Source: a virus
DNA: 34,686 nucleotides
Reading direction: 5' to 3' (one strand)
Virus record (IMG/VR): IMGVR_UViG_3300006329_000005
Location: 1-34,686 of that record
In this document: positions 1 to 8,714 of the stretch, in pieces
How the letters are laid out: each line of letters begins with the position of its first letter
Numbering within the stretch: position 1 is the stretch's first letter
The notes under the pieces: generated by a model
Told to the model about the DNA's origin: nothing
The model's database searches: none
Seen by the model: only the letters and a program-made list of their open reading frames with translations
Program-made: the position numbers and the translations under genes

Positions 1-2
1 AC

Positions 3-281
3 ATGTATAAAGAGGACATGATATCTGATGGAGTAGAGAATTGTGTCCAGTATATTGATAACTTTGATCCTGCCAAGTCAAAGAATCCCTTCGCATATTT
101 CACACAAATAATTTACTACGCATTCCTCAGACGTATTGCTAAAGAGAAGCGTCAGATGGATATAAGAGACAAGATAATAGAAAAGAGTGGGTATGAGCAA
201 GTCTTCCACTCAGATAATAATGATGATCACTCTGAGATGAATCAGATTAAGGGTCGTATTGAAACTAATATGAGGGGATAA
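3..281 (+). CDS. gp55: Late sigma factor gp55, 3' part (5' end outside window)
   Basis: This is the C-terminal ~92 residues of the T4-type late sigma factor, which directs host RNA polymerase to TATAAATA late promoters together with gp33 and the sliding clamp. The stretch GVENC...NPFAYFTQIIYYAFLRRIAKEK is the conserved sigma region-2 core of cyanophage gp55. Family members have roughly 60 or more residues before this point, and the reading frame runs off the left edge, so the methionine at base 3 is probably internal and the gene is cut by the window. The stop overlaps the next start (TAATG at 279-283). The late promoter upstream of hsp20 at 20658 is a likely target. Confidence 0.9.
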   Translation: MYKEDMISDGVENCVQYIDNFDPAKSKNPFAYFTQIIYYAFLRRIAKEKRQMDIRDKIIEKSGYEQVFHSDNNDDHSEMNQIKGRIETNMRG

Positions 282-922
282 TGACTGATTTATGGGCTGG
301 TTATAGATCAGCAGTCTTTGATGCGTTCCCTGACCTAACATTTGAATCTAATCATGCAACGTGGGAGAATAAGAAAGGAGTTAAGTTAACTGCTGACTTA
401 TACAGTGGTAAATACTTCCTCAAGTCTAGGCATGTAGATATATGGGACGGAAAGAATCTTAATATACACAACAATATAATATATCCTAAGACACCACAGG
501 TAGGAGACGAGATAATCCCTTGTTTTGGTATGGACTTGATGGGATTTAGTGAGAAGAAAGTTATAATAGTATTTGATTTCCAACATCCAGTAGAGAATTA
601 TCTGTATGAGGTAGACAGTTTACCATATGCAGAGAAAGATTATAGATTCTTTGAGAAGGGTAATCATTTTTCAAAGAATATTTACGTTAGATACTGTAAG
701 GCATCAGAGGTAGACGATTATCTACCAATGTTTAAGACATATCTAATTTGGTATAAGCATTTAATAGACGAAGGAAAACCTACTGGAGAAGATGGTAGTT
801 ACTACCATGACTTTGATAAGTATATGATTAAGTTAGACCCTATATCGGGGTATCTAGGTAGTGCCTTCGGTAAAGAAGAGTCGGAACAAATAATAAGGGA
901 ATTCTTTTTTAGCTATGCGTGA
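281..922 (+). CDS. pebS: Phycoerythrobilin synthase-like ferredoxin-dependent bilin reductase
   Basis: 213-residue member of the ferredoxin-dependent bilin reductase family, closest by eye to cyanophage PebS, which reduces biliverdin IXalpha by four electrons to phycoerythrobilin. CFGMDLMGFS followed by KVIIVFDFQHP matches the PebS core, and FFEKGNHFSKNI is the other family signature. The two PebS catalytic aspartates correspond to D85 (GMDLM) and D186 (LDPISGY). The length fits PebS (about 230). The start overlaps the gp55 stop and has GAGGGG just upstream. The heme oxygenase that would supply biliverdin is not in the window. A PcyX-type activity cannot be excluded by eye. Confidence 0.9.
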   Translation: MTDLWAGYRSAVFDAFPDLTFESNHATWENKKGVKLTADLYSGKYFLKSRHVDIWDGKNLNIHNNIIYPKTPQVGDEIIPCFGMDLMGFSEKKVIIVFDFQHPVENYLYEVDSLPYAEKDYRFFEKGNHFSKNIYVRYCKASEVDDYLPMFKTYLIWYKHLIDEGKPTGEDGSYYHDFDKYMIKLDPISGYLGSAFGKEESEQIIREFFFSYA

Positions 923-1622
923 GTTGACAGAAGACATAGGTGGATTAATCCTTAGTACTATTGAGGATCTACCTGATGTAGAACCATTACCAAGTAACCA
1001 TGGTATAGTTGAGAAGGATGGTCTCACCATTCGTAATAGAATGTTTAAGACACCTGAGTTAAGGAAGATTCATATAGAAGAAGCAGAGATAGGTGGGATA
1101 AAGATACTACATTGTGTATTCTTTCCTGATCCTCACTATGCTATACCTATATTTGGATGTGATATTGTATCCAATGGTAAGGTAGTGACTGCTGCTATAG
1201 TTGATGTCTCTCCTGTGCATGGTGTTGGTGAGGATTTCTATAGTGAGATAAGATCTCTTAGTAACAACTTTAGTTTTAGTGGTAAGAGAGCACTCCCACT
1301 GTGGGGTGATGAGATCTTCTCACCATACTGTAAGTTTACACGTTTGAAAGAAGAGATTGACAAAGCAAATTTTTATTGTATAGTGCTCCTATATCTTAAG
1401 GAGTATCGTGATAGAGTACTCTCTAGTGAGAGAGACACCTTCTGGGTTAATACCATGAAGAGATTGGATGACCAGATATGGTACTGCGAGAGTCAGAAGC
1501 GAAATGATAAAACTCGTGGTATACTAGAGAAGTGGTTTGACAAAGACTGGACAGATAAGTATATGAATGAGGTATTATTTGATGCACCAACTGCAAAATC
1601 TATTTCAAGTACCAGTATATAA
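915..1622 (+). CDS. pcyA: Phycocyanobilin:ferredoxin oxidoreductase PcyA
   Basis: 235-residue PcyA, which converts biliverdin to phycocyanobilin with electrons from ferredoxin. ILHCVFFPDP and PIFGCDIV match cyanobacterial PcyA, and the known catalytic residues E76, H88 and D105 of the Synechocystis enzyme correspond to E55, H66 and D83. The C-terminal QKRNDKTRGILEKWF and YMNEVLFD are also family signatures, and the length is normal. The start overlaps the end of pebS by 8 bases, so the two reductases are co-transcribed. The 3' end overlaps the next gene's start by 41 bases. Confidence 0.93.
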   Translation: MRELTEDIGGLILSTIEDLPDVEPLPSNHGIVEKDGLTIRNRMFKTPELRKIHIEEAEIGGIKILHCVFFPDPHYAIPIFGCDIVSNGKVVTAAIVDVSPVHGVGEDFYSEIRSLSNNFSFSGKRALPLWGDEIFSPYCKFTRLKEEIDKANFYCIVLLYLKEYRDRVLSSERDTFWVNTMKRLDDQIWYCESQKRNDKTRGILEKWFDKDWTDKYMNEVLFDAPTAKSISSTSI

Positions 1623-2154
1623 AGGACATTTAGAGCAGGATTTTAAAATTCCTGACCTATGGAGTGGTCTTAGTAAGAATGTATGGTCTGGTGAAAGTGG
1701 ATTCTCCACCGCACAGTGTGACCTACAACTGCATGATAGTAGTGTGGAGGTATGTGACATCATTGAGGCACTATTTCCTCATGTAATAGAGTATTGGAAT
1801 ACCTTAGGGTATGCACCTGCTCAGATAAGACCAACTGCATCATGGGCTAACTGGCATGAAGCAGGAGACCATACCTCGGAACATTCACATTGCGATGGCA
1901 CTAGACAAACTCACATAGCTTCGGTATACTATATTGAAAAGGGTGAAGGTGGAGATATCGAACTGATAAATCCACTGGATTATATCCATAGGCTAACACC
2001 ACTTGCGGGAGAGCAGGGTGATATGCTAATGTCAGAAAGTATAAAGTGCGTGAGTGGTGACTTCCTATTATTTCCAGGATGGTTACGACACCGTACACAA
2101 ATCACACAGTCACCCAGAAAGGCATTAAGTATAAATTTTAACGGTTATCTATGA
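1582..2154 (+). CDS. 2OG-Fe(II) oxygenase, cyanophage type
   Basis: Putative 2-oxoglutarate/Fe(II)-dependent oxygenase of about 190 residues. Candidate metal ligands lie in HSHCD (H101, H103, D105) and WLRHR (H170), with R179 in SPRKALSINF as the likely 2OG carboxylate ligand; the order HxD...H...R with LFPGWL before the distal histidine is typical. An upstream ATG at 1567 exists, but 1582 is preferred because TGAGG lies 9 bases upstream and the product then begins MHQLQNLFQVPVY, as in related proteins. The start lies inside pcyA. The stop overlaps the gp47 start. The substrate is unknown. Confidence 0.8.
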   Translation: MHQLQNLFQVPVYKGHLEQDFKIPDLWSGLSKNVWSGESGFSTAQCDLQLHDSSVEVCDIIEALFPHVIEYWNTLGYAPAQIRPTASWANWHEAGDHTSEHSHCDGTRQTHIASVYYIEKGEGGDIELINPLDYIHRLTPLAGEQGDMLMSESIKCVSGDFLLFPGWLRHRTQITQSPRKALSINFNGYL

Positions 2155-3179
2155 AAGTCTTATTAATAACAGACCAACACTTCGGTGTCAGAAATGACAA
2201 CGTGCACTATGTTGATAGGTATCGTAAGTTTTATACAGAAACTGTCCTTCCTATCATTGATAAGGAAGGTATAACAGAGATATTATGTCTTGGTGATACC
2301 TTTGATAGAAGAAAGGGGGTTAACTTTAACTCTCTAGAAGCAGCAAAGGACATGTGGTTTAGACCTCTAAAAGATAGGGGTGTAAAAATGACAATGTTGC
2401 TAGGTAACCATGACATCTATTTCAAAAATACTCTTCGGGTTAACGCTCCTGACCTTCTCCTTGGGGAGTTTGATAATATTGAGATCATTTATTGTCCAGG
2501 TGAGAGGCTTATAGGTGGTAAGAAGATGATGCTTGTCCCTTGGATCTGTGAAGAGAATAGGGATGCATGTTTTGAAGCAATAGCAGATACAGATGCTGAA
2601 TATTGCATGGGACACTTTGAATTGAATGGTTTTGAACCAGTTCCTGGTGTCGTCATGGAGAAAGGGGAAGACCCAAACAAACTATCTAAGTTTAAGATGG
2701 TATGCTCAGGTCATTTCCACTGTAAAAGTACTAAATCTAATGTTACTTACCTAGGTAATCCATGCCAACTCTACTGGAATGATTACGGTCACGATCGTGG
2801 GTTTCATATACTAAATACTAATACACAAAGACTTAAGTTTTATAAGAATCCTTTCGAGACATTCCATAAGATATATTACACAGGCAACAAGACAAAGATT
2901 CCTACTGGTTTAGAAGGAAAGTATGTCAAAGTTGTAGTTGAAACGAAAGGAGACCAGTTGATTTTTGACCATAAGATGCGTGAGTTGCAGGACTCTGGTC
3001 TCGCTGACCTCAAGATAATTGAGGACATGTCTTATGATACAGATGTATGGGATAATGTAGGTGATATTGAATTAGAAGACACTCTGACCCTGTTAGAGCA
3101 GTCTCTAGAGGATATGCCTAATAAGGATAATATATTTAATATACTGAAGTCATTATACATGGAAGCATCGGAGGTATGA
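2151..3179 (+). CDS. gp47: Recombination endonuclease subunit gp47 (Mre11/SbcD-like)
   Basis: 342-residue nuclease subunit of the gp46/gp47 complex (Rad50/Mre11 counterpart), which resects DNA ends for recombination-dependent replication and host DNA breakdown. The calcineurin-type phosphoesterase motifs are complete: D8-x-H10 (TDQH), GD49, GNHD with N86, H87 and D88, GH155, and GHFH with H188 and H190. Length and motif order fit T4 gp47 (339). The start is ATGA-coupled to the upstream oxygenase, and the next gene overlaps the stop. Unlike in T4, a QueG-like gene separates it from gp46. Confidence 0.97.
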   Translation: MKVLLITDQHFGVRNDNVHYVDRYRKFYTETVLPIIDKEGITEILCLGDTFDRRKGVNFNSLEAAKDMWFRPLKDRGVKMTMLLGNHDIYFKNTLRVNAPDLLLGEFDNIEIIYCPGERLIGGKKMMLVPWICEENRDACFEAIADTDAEYCMGHFELNGFEPVPGVVMEKGEDPNKLSKFKMVCSGHFHCKSTKSNVTYLGNPCQLYWNDYGHDRGFHILNTNTQRLKFYKNPFETFHKIYYTGNKTKIPTGLEGKYVKVVVETKGDQLIFDHKMRELQDSGLADLKIIEDMSYDTDVWDNVGDIELEDTLTLLEQSLEDMPNKDNIFNILKSLYMEASEV

Positions 3180-3910
3180 TCTCCCTAGATAGACTTAGAG
3201 CAGACATTAAAGAAGTAACAGATGACTATGAGGGTTTCCTCTACGAGATAGATGTAACTACCTTCGCTGAGGACAATAGATTTTCTAAACAAAAACCTAT
3301 ACCTGATAGACCACCTGAGACTCCTCCTAAGTCTGTACTCGTAATGAGTATGTTTAGCTATGTTGGTGGTGATTATTTCTATTCACATGAGATAGTCCCA
3401 CGAATATATGATCATCTCAATAAAAAATATAATGCTGAAGGTATATGGTTCCAAGATGATGGATATGTGTTTGATCGTAAGCAATATGCTATGAGGTCAG
3501 GGGTCGGTAAACTAACCAAACCCTCTATCACTTTCCATCATAAGTATGGATTGAATTGGAAGTTAGAATTACTGTTTACTAACCTTGAATTTGAGGAATC
3601 GGTGACAGTTGAAGAAAGTTTATATGATAACTGTATAGGATGTGACGCACCCTGTGAATCTAATTGTCCAGAAGGGTGTAGAATGAATTTCAAGTTGCTC
3701 GACTGGGAGAAGTGTGCTAACGTAGTTGAAGGAAGGCATATATTCATGTATCCTGAGAGAGTATGTAGAATTTGTCAGGACAGCTGTCCATATTCAGAAG
3801 AATTAAAACTTAAAATACTTGAAGACCATCCTGATTGTGGTGGTTTTATGCAACCCTTATCATACTATAAAGACTATTACTCTTTAGGCATACCCGCAGA
3901 GGACATTTAA
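3176..3910 (+). CDS. Epoxyqueuosine reductase (QueG)-like 4Fe-4S protein
   Basis: 244-residue iron-sulfur protein. CIGCDAPCESNCP (C153, C156, C160, C164), WEKCANVVE (C180) and CRICQDSCPY (C197, C200, C204) parallel QueG's two-cluster region, in which a CxxCxxCxxxCP motif is followed by RCISY and CDxCQxxCPW. RSGVGKLTK...YGLNWKLELLFTNLEF resembles the QueG segment RxGLGWxGKN...LGEILTDLEL. QueG is a cobalamin protein that makes queuosine in tRNA. This protein is much shorter (QueG is about 380) and its N-terminal half is divergent, so the substrate is unsure. It sits between gp47 and gp46 with ATGA and TAATG junctions. Confidence 0.7.
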   Translation: MISLDRLRADIKEVTDDYEGFLYEIDVTTFAEDNRFSKQKPIPDRPPETPPKSVLVMSMFSYVGGDYFYSHEIVPRIYDHLNKKYNAEGIWFQDDGYVFDRKQYAMRSGVGKLTKPSITFHHKYGLNWKLELLFTNLEFEESVTVEESLYDNCIGCDAPCESNCPEGCRMNFKLLDWEKCANVVEGRHIFMYPERVCRICQDSCPYSEELKLKILEDHPDCGGFMQPLSYYKDYYSLGIPAEDI

Positions 3911-4176
3911 TGTTTGTATTGTTAGATAAAAAAACTGGTGGAGTATATGCGGTCAGAGATGATGACCATACTGAAAGAGTTGTACAGATATTCCTTGACA
4001 AAGATGACGCATCACGCTATTATGAGATGTTGAGGGCCGATGATTATCCTAGGAAGCTATCTGTGACTGAAATAGGAGAGGAGCAGGTAAAAGAAAACTG
4101 CACCATACATGGGTATGCCTTTACTATGATTAGTCCAGATGAATTTGTAATACCTCCCCCACAAGACAGTAAATGA
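3910..4176 (+). CDS. Small conserved-looking hypothetical protein between QueG-like gene and gp46
   Basis: 88-residue soluble protein of unknown function, rich in acidic residues, with no membrane segment or cysteine motif. It begins MFVLLDKKTGGVYAVRDDD and reads like a small mixed alpha/beta domain. It is translationally coupled on both sides (TAATG with the upstream gene, ATGA with gp46), which supports its being real. No family was recognised. Confidence 0.7.
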   Translation: MFVLLDKKTGGVYAVRDDDHTERVVQIFLDKDDASRYYEMLRADDYPRKLSVTEIGEEQVKENCTIHGYAFTMISPDEFVIPPPQDSK

Positions 4177-5795
4177 TAACTTTTGAGAATATTCGTTGGA
4201 AGAATTTCCTATCTACTGGTAATACTTTCACCGAAGTGACTTTGAATGGTGCTAGATCGCACCTTATAATTGGAGCAAATGGAGCAGGGAAGTCTACGAT
4301 GTTAGATGCACTCTGCTTTGGTTTGTTCAATAAACCATTTCGTAAGATAAGTATTAGTCAGTTGGTTAATAGTATCAACGAGAAAGAATTAGTAGTAGAG
4401 ATTGAGTTTAGTATTGGAACTGTCCACTACAAAGTAAAACGAGGGAGAAAACCAAATGTATTTGAAATTTATAGAAACGGTAAACTACTTGACCAAGATG
4501 CTGCTACCAAAGATTCACAGAAGTACCTTGAACACTCAGTCCTTAAACTTAATTTCAAGAGTTTCACACAGGTCGTCATCCTTGGTTCATCCACATTTGT
4601 CCCCTTCATGCAACTTGGAGCAAGTGTCAGGAGAGAGGTTATCGAGGATATACTGGACATCCAGATCTTCTCAAGAATGAATGGAATCCTTAAGGATAAA
4701 GTAAGAGATGTAAGAGAGGATCAAATTAAAGCAGAAGGTAAACTGACTAAAGAGAAAGCAGTACTGTCATTAGAGGAACAATATTTTGAAGAGAGAAAGA
4801 AGGAGAAGGGTAAGAGGATAGGTGAGATTGATGCACGAATGTATGAGTGCCATGACGAGATAGAAATACTAAGTAAGAAGGCCAAAAACCTAGGTGAAGT
4901 TAGAGCCAAGTATGATGAGATGAAAGACATGAGAGTCAAGATATCTCACAACCTAGACAAGGCCAAGAGTGATTTGAAATTGTATTGGGAGAATGATACA
5001 TGTCCTACATGTAATCAAGAGATACAGGATAAGACACAGATGATATCAAATGCTCAGGAAAGAGAGAAGAAGTTTATAGAAGGTCTTAAAGTCATCACTG
5101 ATGCCCTTAATCGAGGTCACAAGCAAGTAAAACAGTTACAGGGGTATGCTGATGAGATATCTCAAATTAACTACGAGCTAAAGTCATTACAGCAAGAGCA
5201 GAATATACTATTACAGCAAGAGCAGGACTATTCCAAGAAGGATTTGGATAAGTATAGAGATTCAGTTGATAAACTGGCACAAAAGGTAGCGACAATCAAC
5301 GAAGAGTCTGATAATCTTAAGGTGGTAGGTAGTTTACTAAGGGATACTGGGATCAAATCTAAGATCATCAGTAAGTTCATCCCCTTGATCAATCAAAAGA
5401 TTAATAAATACCTGCAATCAATGGATTTCTTTGTCAACTTTACTATTGATGAAGAGTTCAAAGAAGTTATCAAGAGCAGATACAGAGATGAGTTCTCCTA
5501 TGCTTCCTTTTCAGAGGGTGAGAAGCAAAAGATTGACTTATCTGTCTTGTTTACATGGAGAGAGATAGCAAAGATGAAAAACTCTGCTGCTACTAACCTC
5601 CTGATACTGGATGAAGTATTTGATTCTTCCTTGGATGACTCTAGTACAGATGAATTACTCAAGATTCTGAAGGCACTAGACAAAACTGTGAATTTATTCG
5701 TCATTTCACATAAAGGGGAGTTACTTCTTGATAAATTCGATAAGACCCTCAAGTTCGAGAAGACCAATGATTTTTCCAAACTGGCAGCATCATAG
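4173..5795 (+). CDS. gp46: Recombination endonuclease subunit gp46 (Rad50/SbcC-like ATPase)
   Basis: 540-residue SMC-like ATPase partner of gp47. Walker A is GANGAGKS (residues 34-41). Two long coiled-coil arms flank a zinc-hook CPTC (277-280). The C-terminal part has the ABC signature FSEGEKQKIDLS, Walker B LLILDEVFDSSLD and the H-loop VISHK. Length is slightly below T4 gp46 (560). The gene ends with adjacent TAG and TAA codons (5793-5798); the same frame then stays open for 34 more codons of hydrophilic sequence before another TAA (see findings). Confidence 0.97.
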   Translation: MITFENIRWKNFLSTGNTFTEVTLNGARSHLIIGANGAGKSTMLDALCFGLFNKPFRKISISQLVNSINEKELVVEIEFSIGTVHYKVKRGRKPNVFEIYRNGKLLDQDAATKDSQKYLEHSVLKLNFKSFTQVVILGSSTFVPFMQLGASVRREVIEDILDIQIFSRMNGILKDKVRDVREDQIKAEGKLTKEKAVLSLEEQYFEERKKEKGKRIGEIDARMYECHDEIEILSKKAKNLGEVRAKYDEMKDMRVKISHNLDKAKSDLKLYWENDTCPTCNQEIQDKTQMISNAQEREKKFIEGLKVITDALNRGHKQVKQLQGYADEISQINYELKSLQQEQNILLQQEQDYSKKDLDKYRDSVDKLAQKVATINEESDNLKVVGSLLRDTGIKSKIISKFIPLINQKINKYLQSMDFFVNFTIDEEFKEVIKSRYRDEFSYASFSEGEKQKIDLSVLFTWREIAKMKNSAATNLLILDEVFDSSLDDSSTDELLKILKALDKTVNLFVISHKGELLLDKFDKTLKFEKTNDFSKLAAS

Positions 5796-5879
5796 TAAGA
5801 AGGAGGCAAAGCGTCATCTCAAACCGCAAGCACTCCGACAGGCACGAAAAAGAACGAGACAGTTGAAAAAGTGTCTACT

Positions 5880-5902
5880 AAACCCTCCCAAGCGGAGGGT
5901 TT
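5880..5902 (+). terminator. Hairpin after gp46, terminator-like
   Basis: A perfect 9-bp stem (AAACCCTCC / GGAGGGTTT) closes a 5-base loop 85 bases after the gp46 stop. The A...T flanks and G/C core look like an intrinsic terminator usable on either strand, but the T-run is only three bases before CC, so termination may be partial. It separates the gp46 transcript from the peptidase/AAA+ module. Confidence 0.5.
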
Positions 5903-5907
5903 CCTAT

Positions 5908-5913
5908 TATAAT
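5908..5913 (+). promoter_or_regulatory. Possible -10 element ahead of the peptidase/VWA gene
   Basis: A perfect TATAAT lies just after the hairpin and 22 bases before the ATG at 5936. No good -35 hexamer sits 16-18 bases upstream, since that position falls in the hairpin, so this is only a candidate. The ribosome site AGGAAA precedes the ATG. Confidence 0.3.
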
Positions 5914-5935
5914 GTGAATATACACAGGAAATTAG

Positions 5936-8152
5936 ATGACCAACGAAGTAAAAGGACAACTTGCTAAACTACTAGCAACAGAAAATCTTATAGTAGAGCA
6001 TAGGGTATGTCAGACAGCAATGTTTGATGTTGATAAGAGAGTCTTGACACTTCCTATCTGGGATACAACAGAAAGAGTTTATAATATGTTGGTTGGACAT
6101 GAGGTAGGACACGCACTCTTCACTCCAACAGATGATTGGAAAGAGATGACAATACATCCTGACCTTCCTCAATCATATGTGAATGTTACAGAGGATGCAC
6201 GTATCGAGAAGTTAATGAAGAGAAAGTTTCCTGGTCTTTCTAAAGATTTCTTTGAAGGTTACAGACAATTAAATGACCAAGACTTCTTTCAGATAGAAGA
6301 GGAGATTCCTGAGGACATTCATCTAATCGATAGAATCAATCTACACTTCAAGATTGGTGCTTATAGTGTTATGCCATTTAATGACGCTGAGAGAGTCCTC
6401 AGAGACGCTGTAGAGGTCGCTGAGACATTCCAACAAGCAGTTGATGCAGCAGCAGCAATTTATGAATATGAAAAGAAGAAGCAAGAGCAAGAAAAAATTG
6501 AGTCACTATCAGAAGATGGAGGTACAGATGACATAAGTCTTGACCAGAAATCAGGTGATAGTATAGGTGCAAGTCCAGATGACTCTGGTGAAGAAGGTAA
6601 AGCACAGAATAAGAAAGGTGACCATGAGGAAGGTAAGAAGGAAGAGAAACCTGATAACCAAGCAGAAGCACAGCCTGAAGGTGGACGTTCATGTGATGAG
6701 TTAGAAGCAAAGACAGATGCAGCATTAAAAGAAAGTCTCGAAGACTTGGTTGATAAGAGTGAGTCACATCCACCTGTCTATATTACTGTCCCTAATGTAG
6801 ACCTAGGTCATCATATTGTTGATGCAAAGAAAGTCCATGATTTAAACAATGAGTTTTGGGGTAATGATTACTATACTAATCCAGACCATGAGTATTTCAG
6901 ACCACTAGATTGGACATACACAGACAACGAGTATCGTCAGTTTAAGAAGGATTGCTCTCGTGAAGTAAACTATCTTTCTAAAGAGTTTGAAATGAAGAAA
7001 GCAGCAACTTCATATGCAAGACAATCTATCTCTCGCACAGGAGTGTTGGATACAAAGAAACTCTACAGTTACAGATACAATGAGGATATATTCAAGAGAA
7101 TTACATCCACACCTGATGGTAAGAACCATGGTTTAATCTTCTTACTTGATTGGTCAGGGTCAATGGCAGATGAATTACTTGATACTTACAAGCAATTATT
7201 ATCTCTTTGCTTATTCTGTAGGAAATCAGGTATTCCATTCGATGTTTATGCATTCGTGCAAGATGGACACTATTGGAATCAAAACTGCTCCGTATCAGAT
7301 ATGGATAAAGGTAATAAAGATGAGATGCACATTCCACCTTCTTTCTTCCTAGTTAACTATCTTAACAGTAGACTTAACAACGCAACGTTTGATACTTATG
7401 CACGTGATTTGTGGAGGATATGCTATATGATTGACACAAAATACACCTATAGATACAGTTCAAGAAAACAAATAGATTTCGAGAGAACATCATCAGTACC
7501 TGATGCTGTCCCATCACACATGCAGTTGGGTGGCACTCCATTAAACGAAGCAATAGCATGTCTTCAAAGTCTTATTCCTGACTTCCAAAGAAAGAATGGA
7601 GTAGAGAAGGTGCATGTATCTATTCTTACTGATGGTGAAGGTGCACATCCTGGTTACTGGAGAGAACCATCAGAGCATAGGAAGCAAATTAATGAAGAGT
7701 ATGGGTATAAAACTGAAGAATGTTATAGAAGTGCAATGCCATGGTCAACTCAACTAAGAGATAGAAACAATGGTAGAGTATATTCAATGAGTATGAGAGG
7801 TCATTCTGATTATACTAAGTTACTTCTAAGATATCTTAAAGGTAGATTCCCAGAGTGTAACTTCTTAGGTTTCCGTATTGCACAGGCAAGAGAAATCAGA
7901 AGATACTTTGAGTATGAGACAAAGGATAGTGAAAAGTATATGAAAACTTTCTCGAAGACCAAGTGTGTATCAGCACCTATCCTAGGGTATCAAGAAATCT
8001 TCTTTATTAACCCTACCTCGCTAAATACAGACGACTCATTCGAACCTAAGTCTGATTCTAAAGCAGATATCAAGAGAGCATTCACTAAATCTCTTAAGTC
8101 TAAAAAGAATAACAAGAAAATTTTATCATCATTCATTGACCAGATAGCATGA
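5936..8152 (+). CDS. Metallopeptidase-like/VWA-domain protein (CobT-like)
   Basis: 738-residue protein with two recognisable parts. The N-terminal part has a zinc-peptidase HEXXH motif (HEVGH, H55-H59) in a region like other phage putative peptidases. A highly charged Glu/Lys/Asp linker (about 180-260) leads to a VWA-type domain with a MIDAS motif DWSGS (D405, S407, S409), a conserved threonine (GGTPLNEA) and a downstream LTDGEG. VWA proteins with this layout (CobT type) work with MoxR/CobS-type AAA+ ATPases, and such an ATPase lies one gene downstream. Cyanophage annotations call it a peptidase. Substrate unknown; the gene follows a hairpin and may start a transcription unit. Confidence 0.8.
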   Translation: MTNEVKGQLAKLLATENLIVEHRVCQTAMFDVDKRVLTLPIWDTTERVYNMLVGHEVGHALFTPTDDWKEMTIHPDLPQSYVNVTEDARIEKLMKRKFPGLSKDFFEGYRQLNDQDFFQIEEEIPEDIHLIDRINLHFKIGAYSVMPFNDAERVLRDAVEVAETFQQAVDAAAAIYEYEKKKQEQEKIESLSEDGGTDDISLDQKSGDSIGASPDDSGEEGKAQNKKGDHEEGKKEEKPDNQAEAQPEGGRSCDELEAKTDAALKESLEDLVDKSESHPPVYITVPNVDLGHHIVDAKKVHDLNNEFWGNDYYTNPDHEYFRPLDWTYTDNEYRQFKKDCSREVNYLSKEFEMKKAATSYARQSISRTGVLDTKKLYSYRYNEDIFKRITSTPDGKNHGLIFLLDWSGSMADELLDTYKQLLSLCLFCRKSGIPFDVYAFVQDGHYWNQNCSVSDMDKGNKDEMHIPPSFFLVNYLNSRLNNATFDTYARDLWRICYMIDTKYTYRYSSRKQIDFERTSSVPDAVPSHMQLGGTPLNEAIACLQSLIPDFQRKNGVEKVHVSILTDGEGAHPGYWREPSEHRKQINEEYGYKTEECYRSAMPWSTQLRDRNNGRVYSMSMRGHSDYTKLLLRYLKGRFPECNFLGFRIAQAREIRRYFEYETKDSEKYMKTFSKTKCVSAPILGYQEIFFINPTSLNTDDSFEPKSDSKADIKRAFTKSLKSKKNNKKILSSFIDQIA

Positions 8153-8688
8153 ATATCTTTGCAGTAGATGAGGATCCTGCACTAGCAGCATTCTCTCTAC
8201 CTGACAAATACGTTGTTAAGATGCCAGTTGAGACCACGCAAATCATTGCGTTGGTCTTTTCTAAGTGGTACCATGGGTATGGAGTAGTATTAAAGTCAGA
8301 CAATCAACCTTACAATACTACTAAGGGTGCATTTAGAAATCATCCTTGTACTAAATGGGCAGCAGAAACTGATGATAATCTACAATGGTTATTCCAACAT
8401 GGGATATCATTATGTAATGAATATGAGTCTAGGTATGGTAAGAAACATGCGTGTGAGAGAAGTATCCGACTAGCAGCACTTACTAGGATGGAGAATGGAT
8501 GTCCTGAGAAACACACACCTTTTGTTAGAGCAATGCCTGATGAGTTAAAGTATGATAGTAGTATTACTACTACCCATGCTTATAGATTGTATCTTGCTAC
8601 AAAGCCATGGATACTAGAAAACTATAAGCGTGTGCCAGATAAGAAACCGTCATGGTTACCTACACAACCTTTAGTTTTGGGGTTATAA
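8149..8688 (+). CDS. Conserved phage hypothetical protein between VWA and AAA+ genes
   Basis: 179-residue protein starting MNIFAVDEDPALAAFSLPDKYVVKM, an N-terminus resembling a widespread phage family of unknown function (MNIFxLDxDPxxAAxxxxDKHVVKM). It contains a WYHGYG segment, scattered Cys and His residues, and a C-terminal KPSWLP. It overlaps the VWA gene stop by 4 bases and lies 26 bases before the AAA+ gene, so the three are probably expressed together. No membrane segments. Function unknown. Confidence 0.75.
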   Translation: MNIFAVDEDPALAAFSLPDKYVVKMPVETTQIIALVFSKWYHGYGVVLKSDNQPYNTTKGAFRNHPCTKWAAETDDNLQWLFQHGISLCNEYESRYGKKHACERSIRLAALTRMENGCPEKHTPFVRAMPDELKYDSSITTTHAYRLYLATKPWILENYKRVPDKKPSWLPTQPLVLGL

Positions 8689-8714
8689 TAAGTGTATACA
8701 AAACAAAAAGATCA

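Noticed and set aside
5498-5809. Minus-strand 103-residue ORF inside gp46
   Set aside because: It is an antisense shadow of the conserved Walker B region, with a Ser/Leu-rich composition and no start signal.
5767-5967. Basic 66-residue ORF overlapping the end of gp46 and the start of the peptidase gene
   Set aside because: It has no ribosome site, spans the terminator-like hairpin, overlaps genes on both sides, and the composition is that of a shifted reading; the gp46-frame reading looks more protein-like.
6399-6773. Minus-strand 124-residue ORF opposite the charged linker of the VWA protein
   Set aside because: The Leu/His-rich sequence is what the complement of Glu/Lys/Asp codons gives; no ribosome site.
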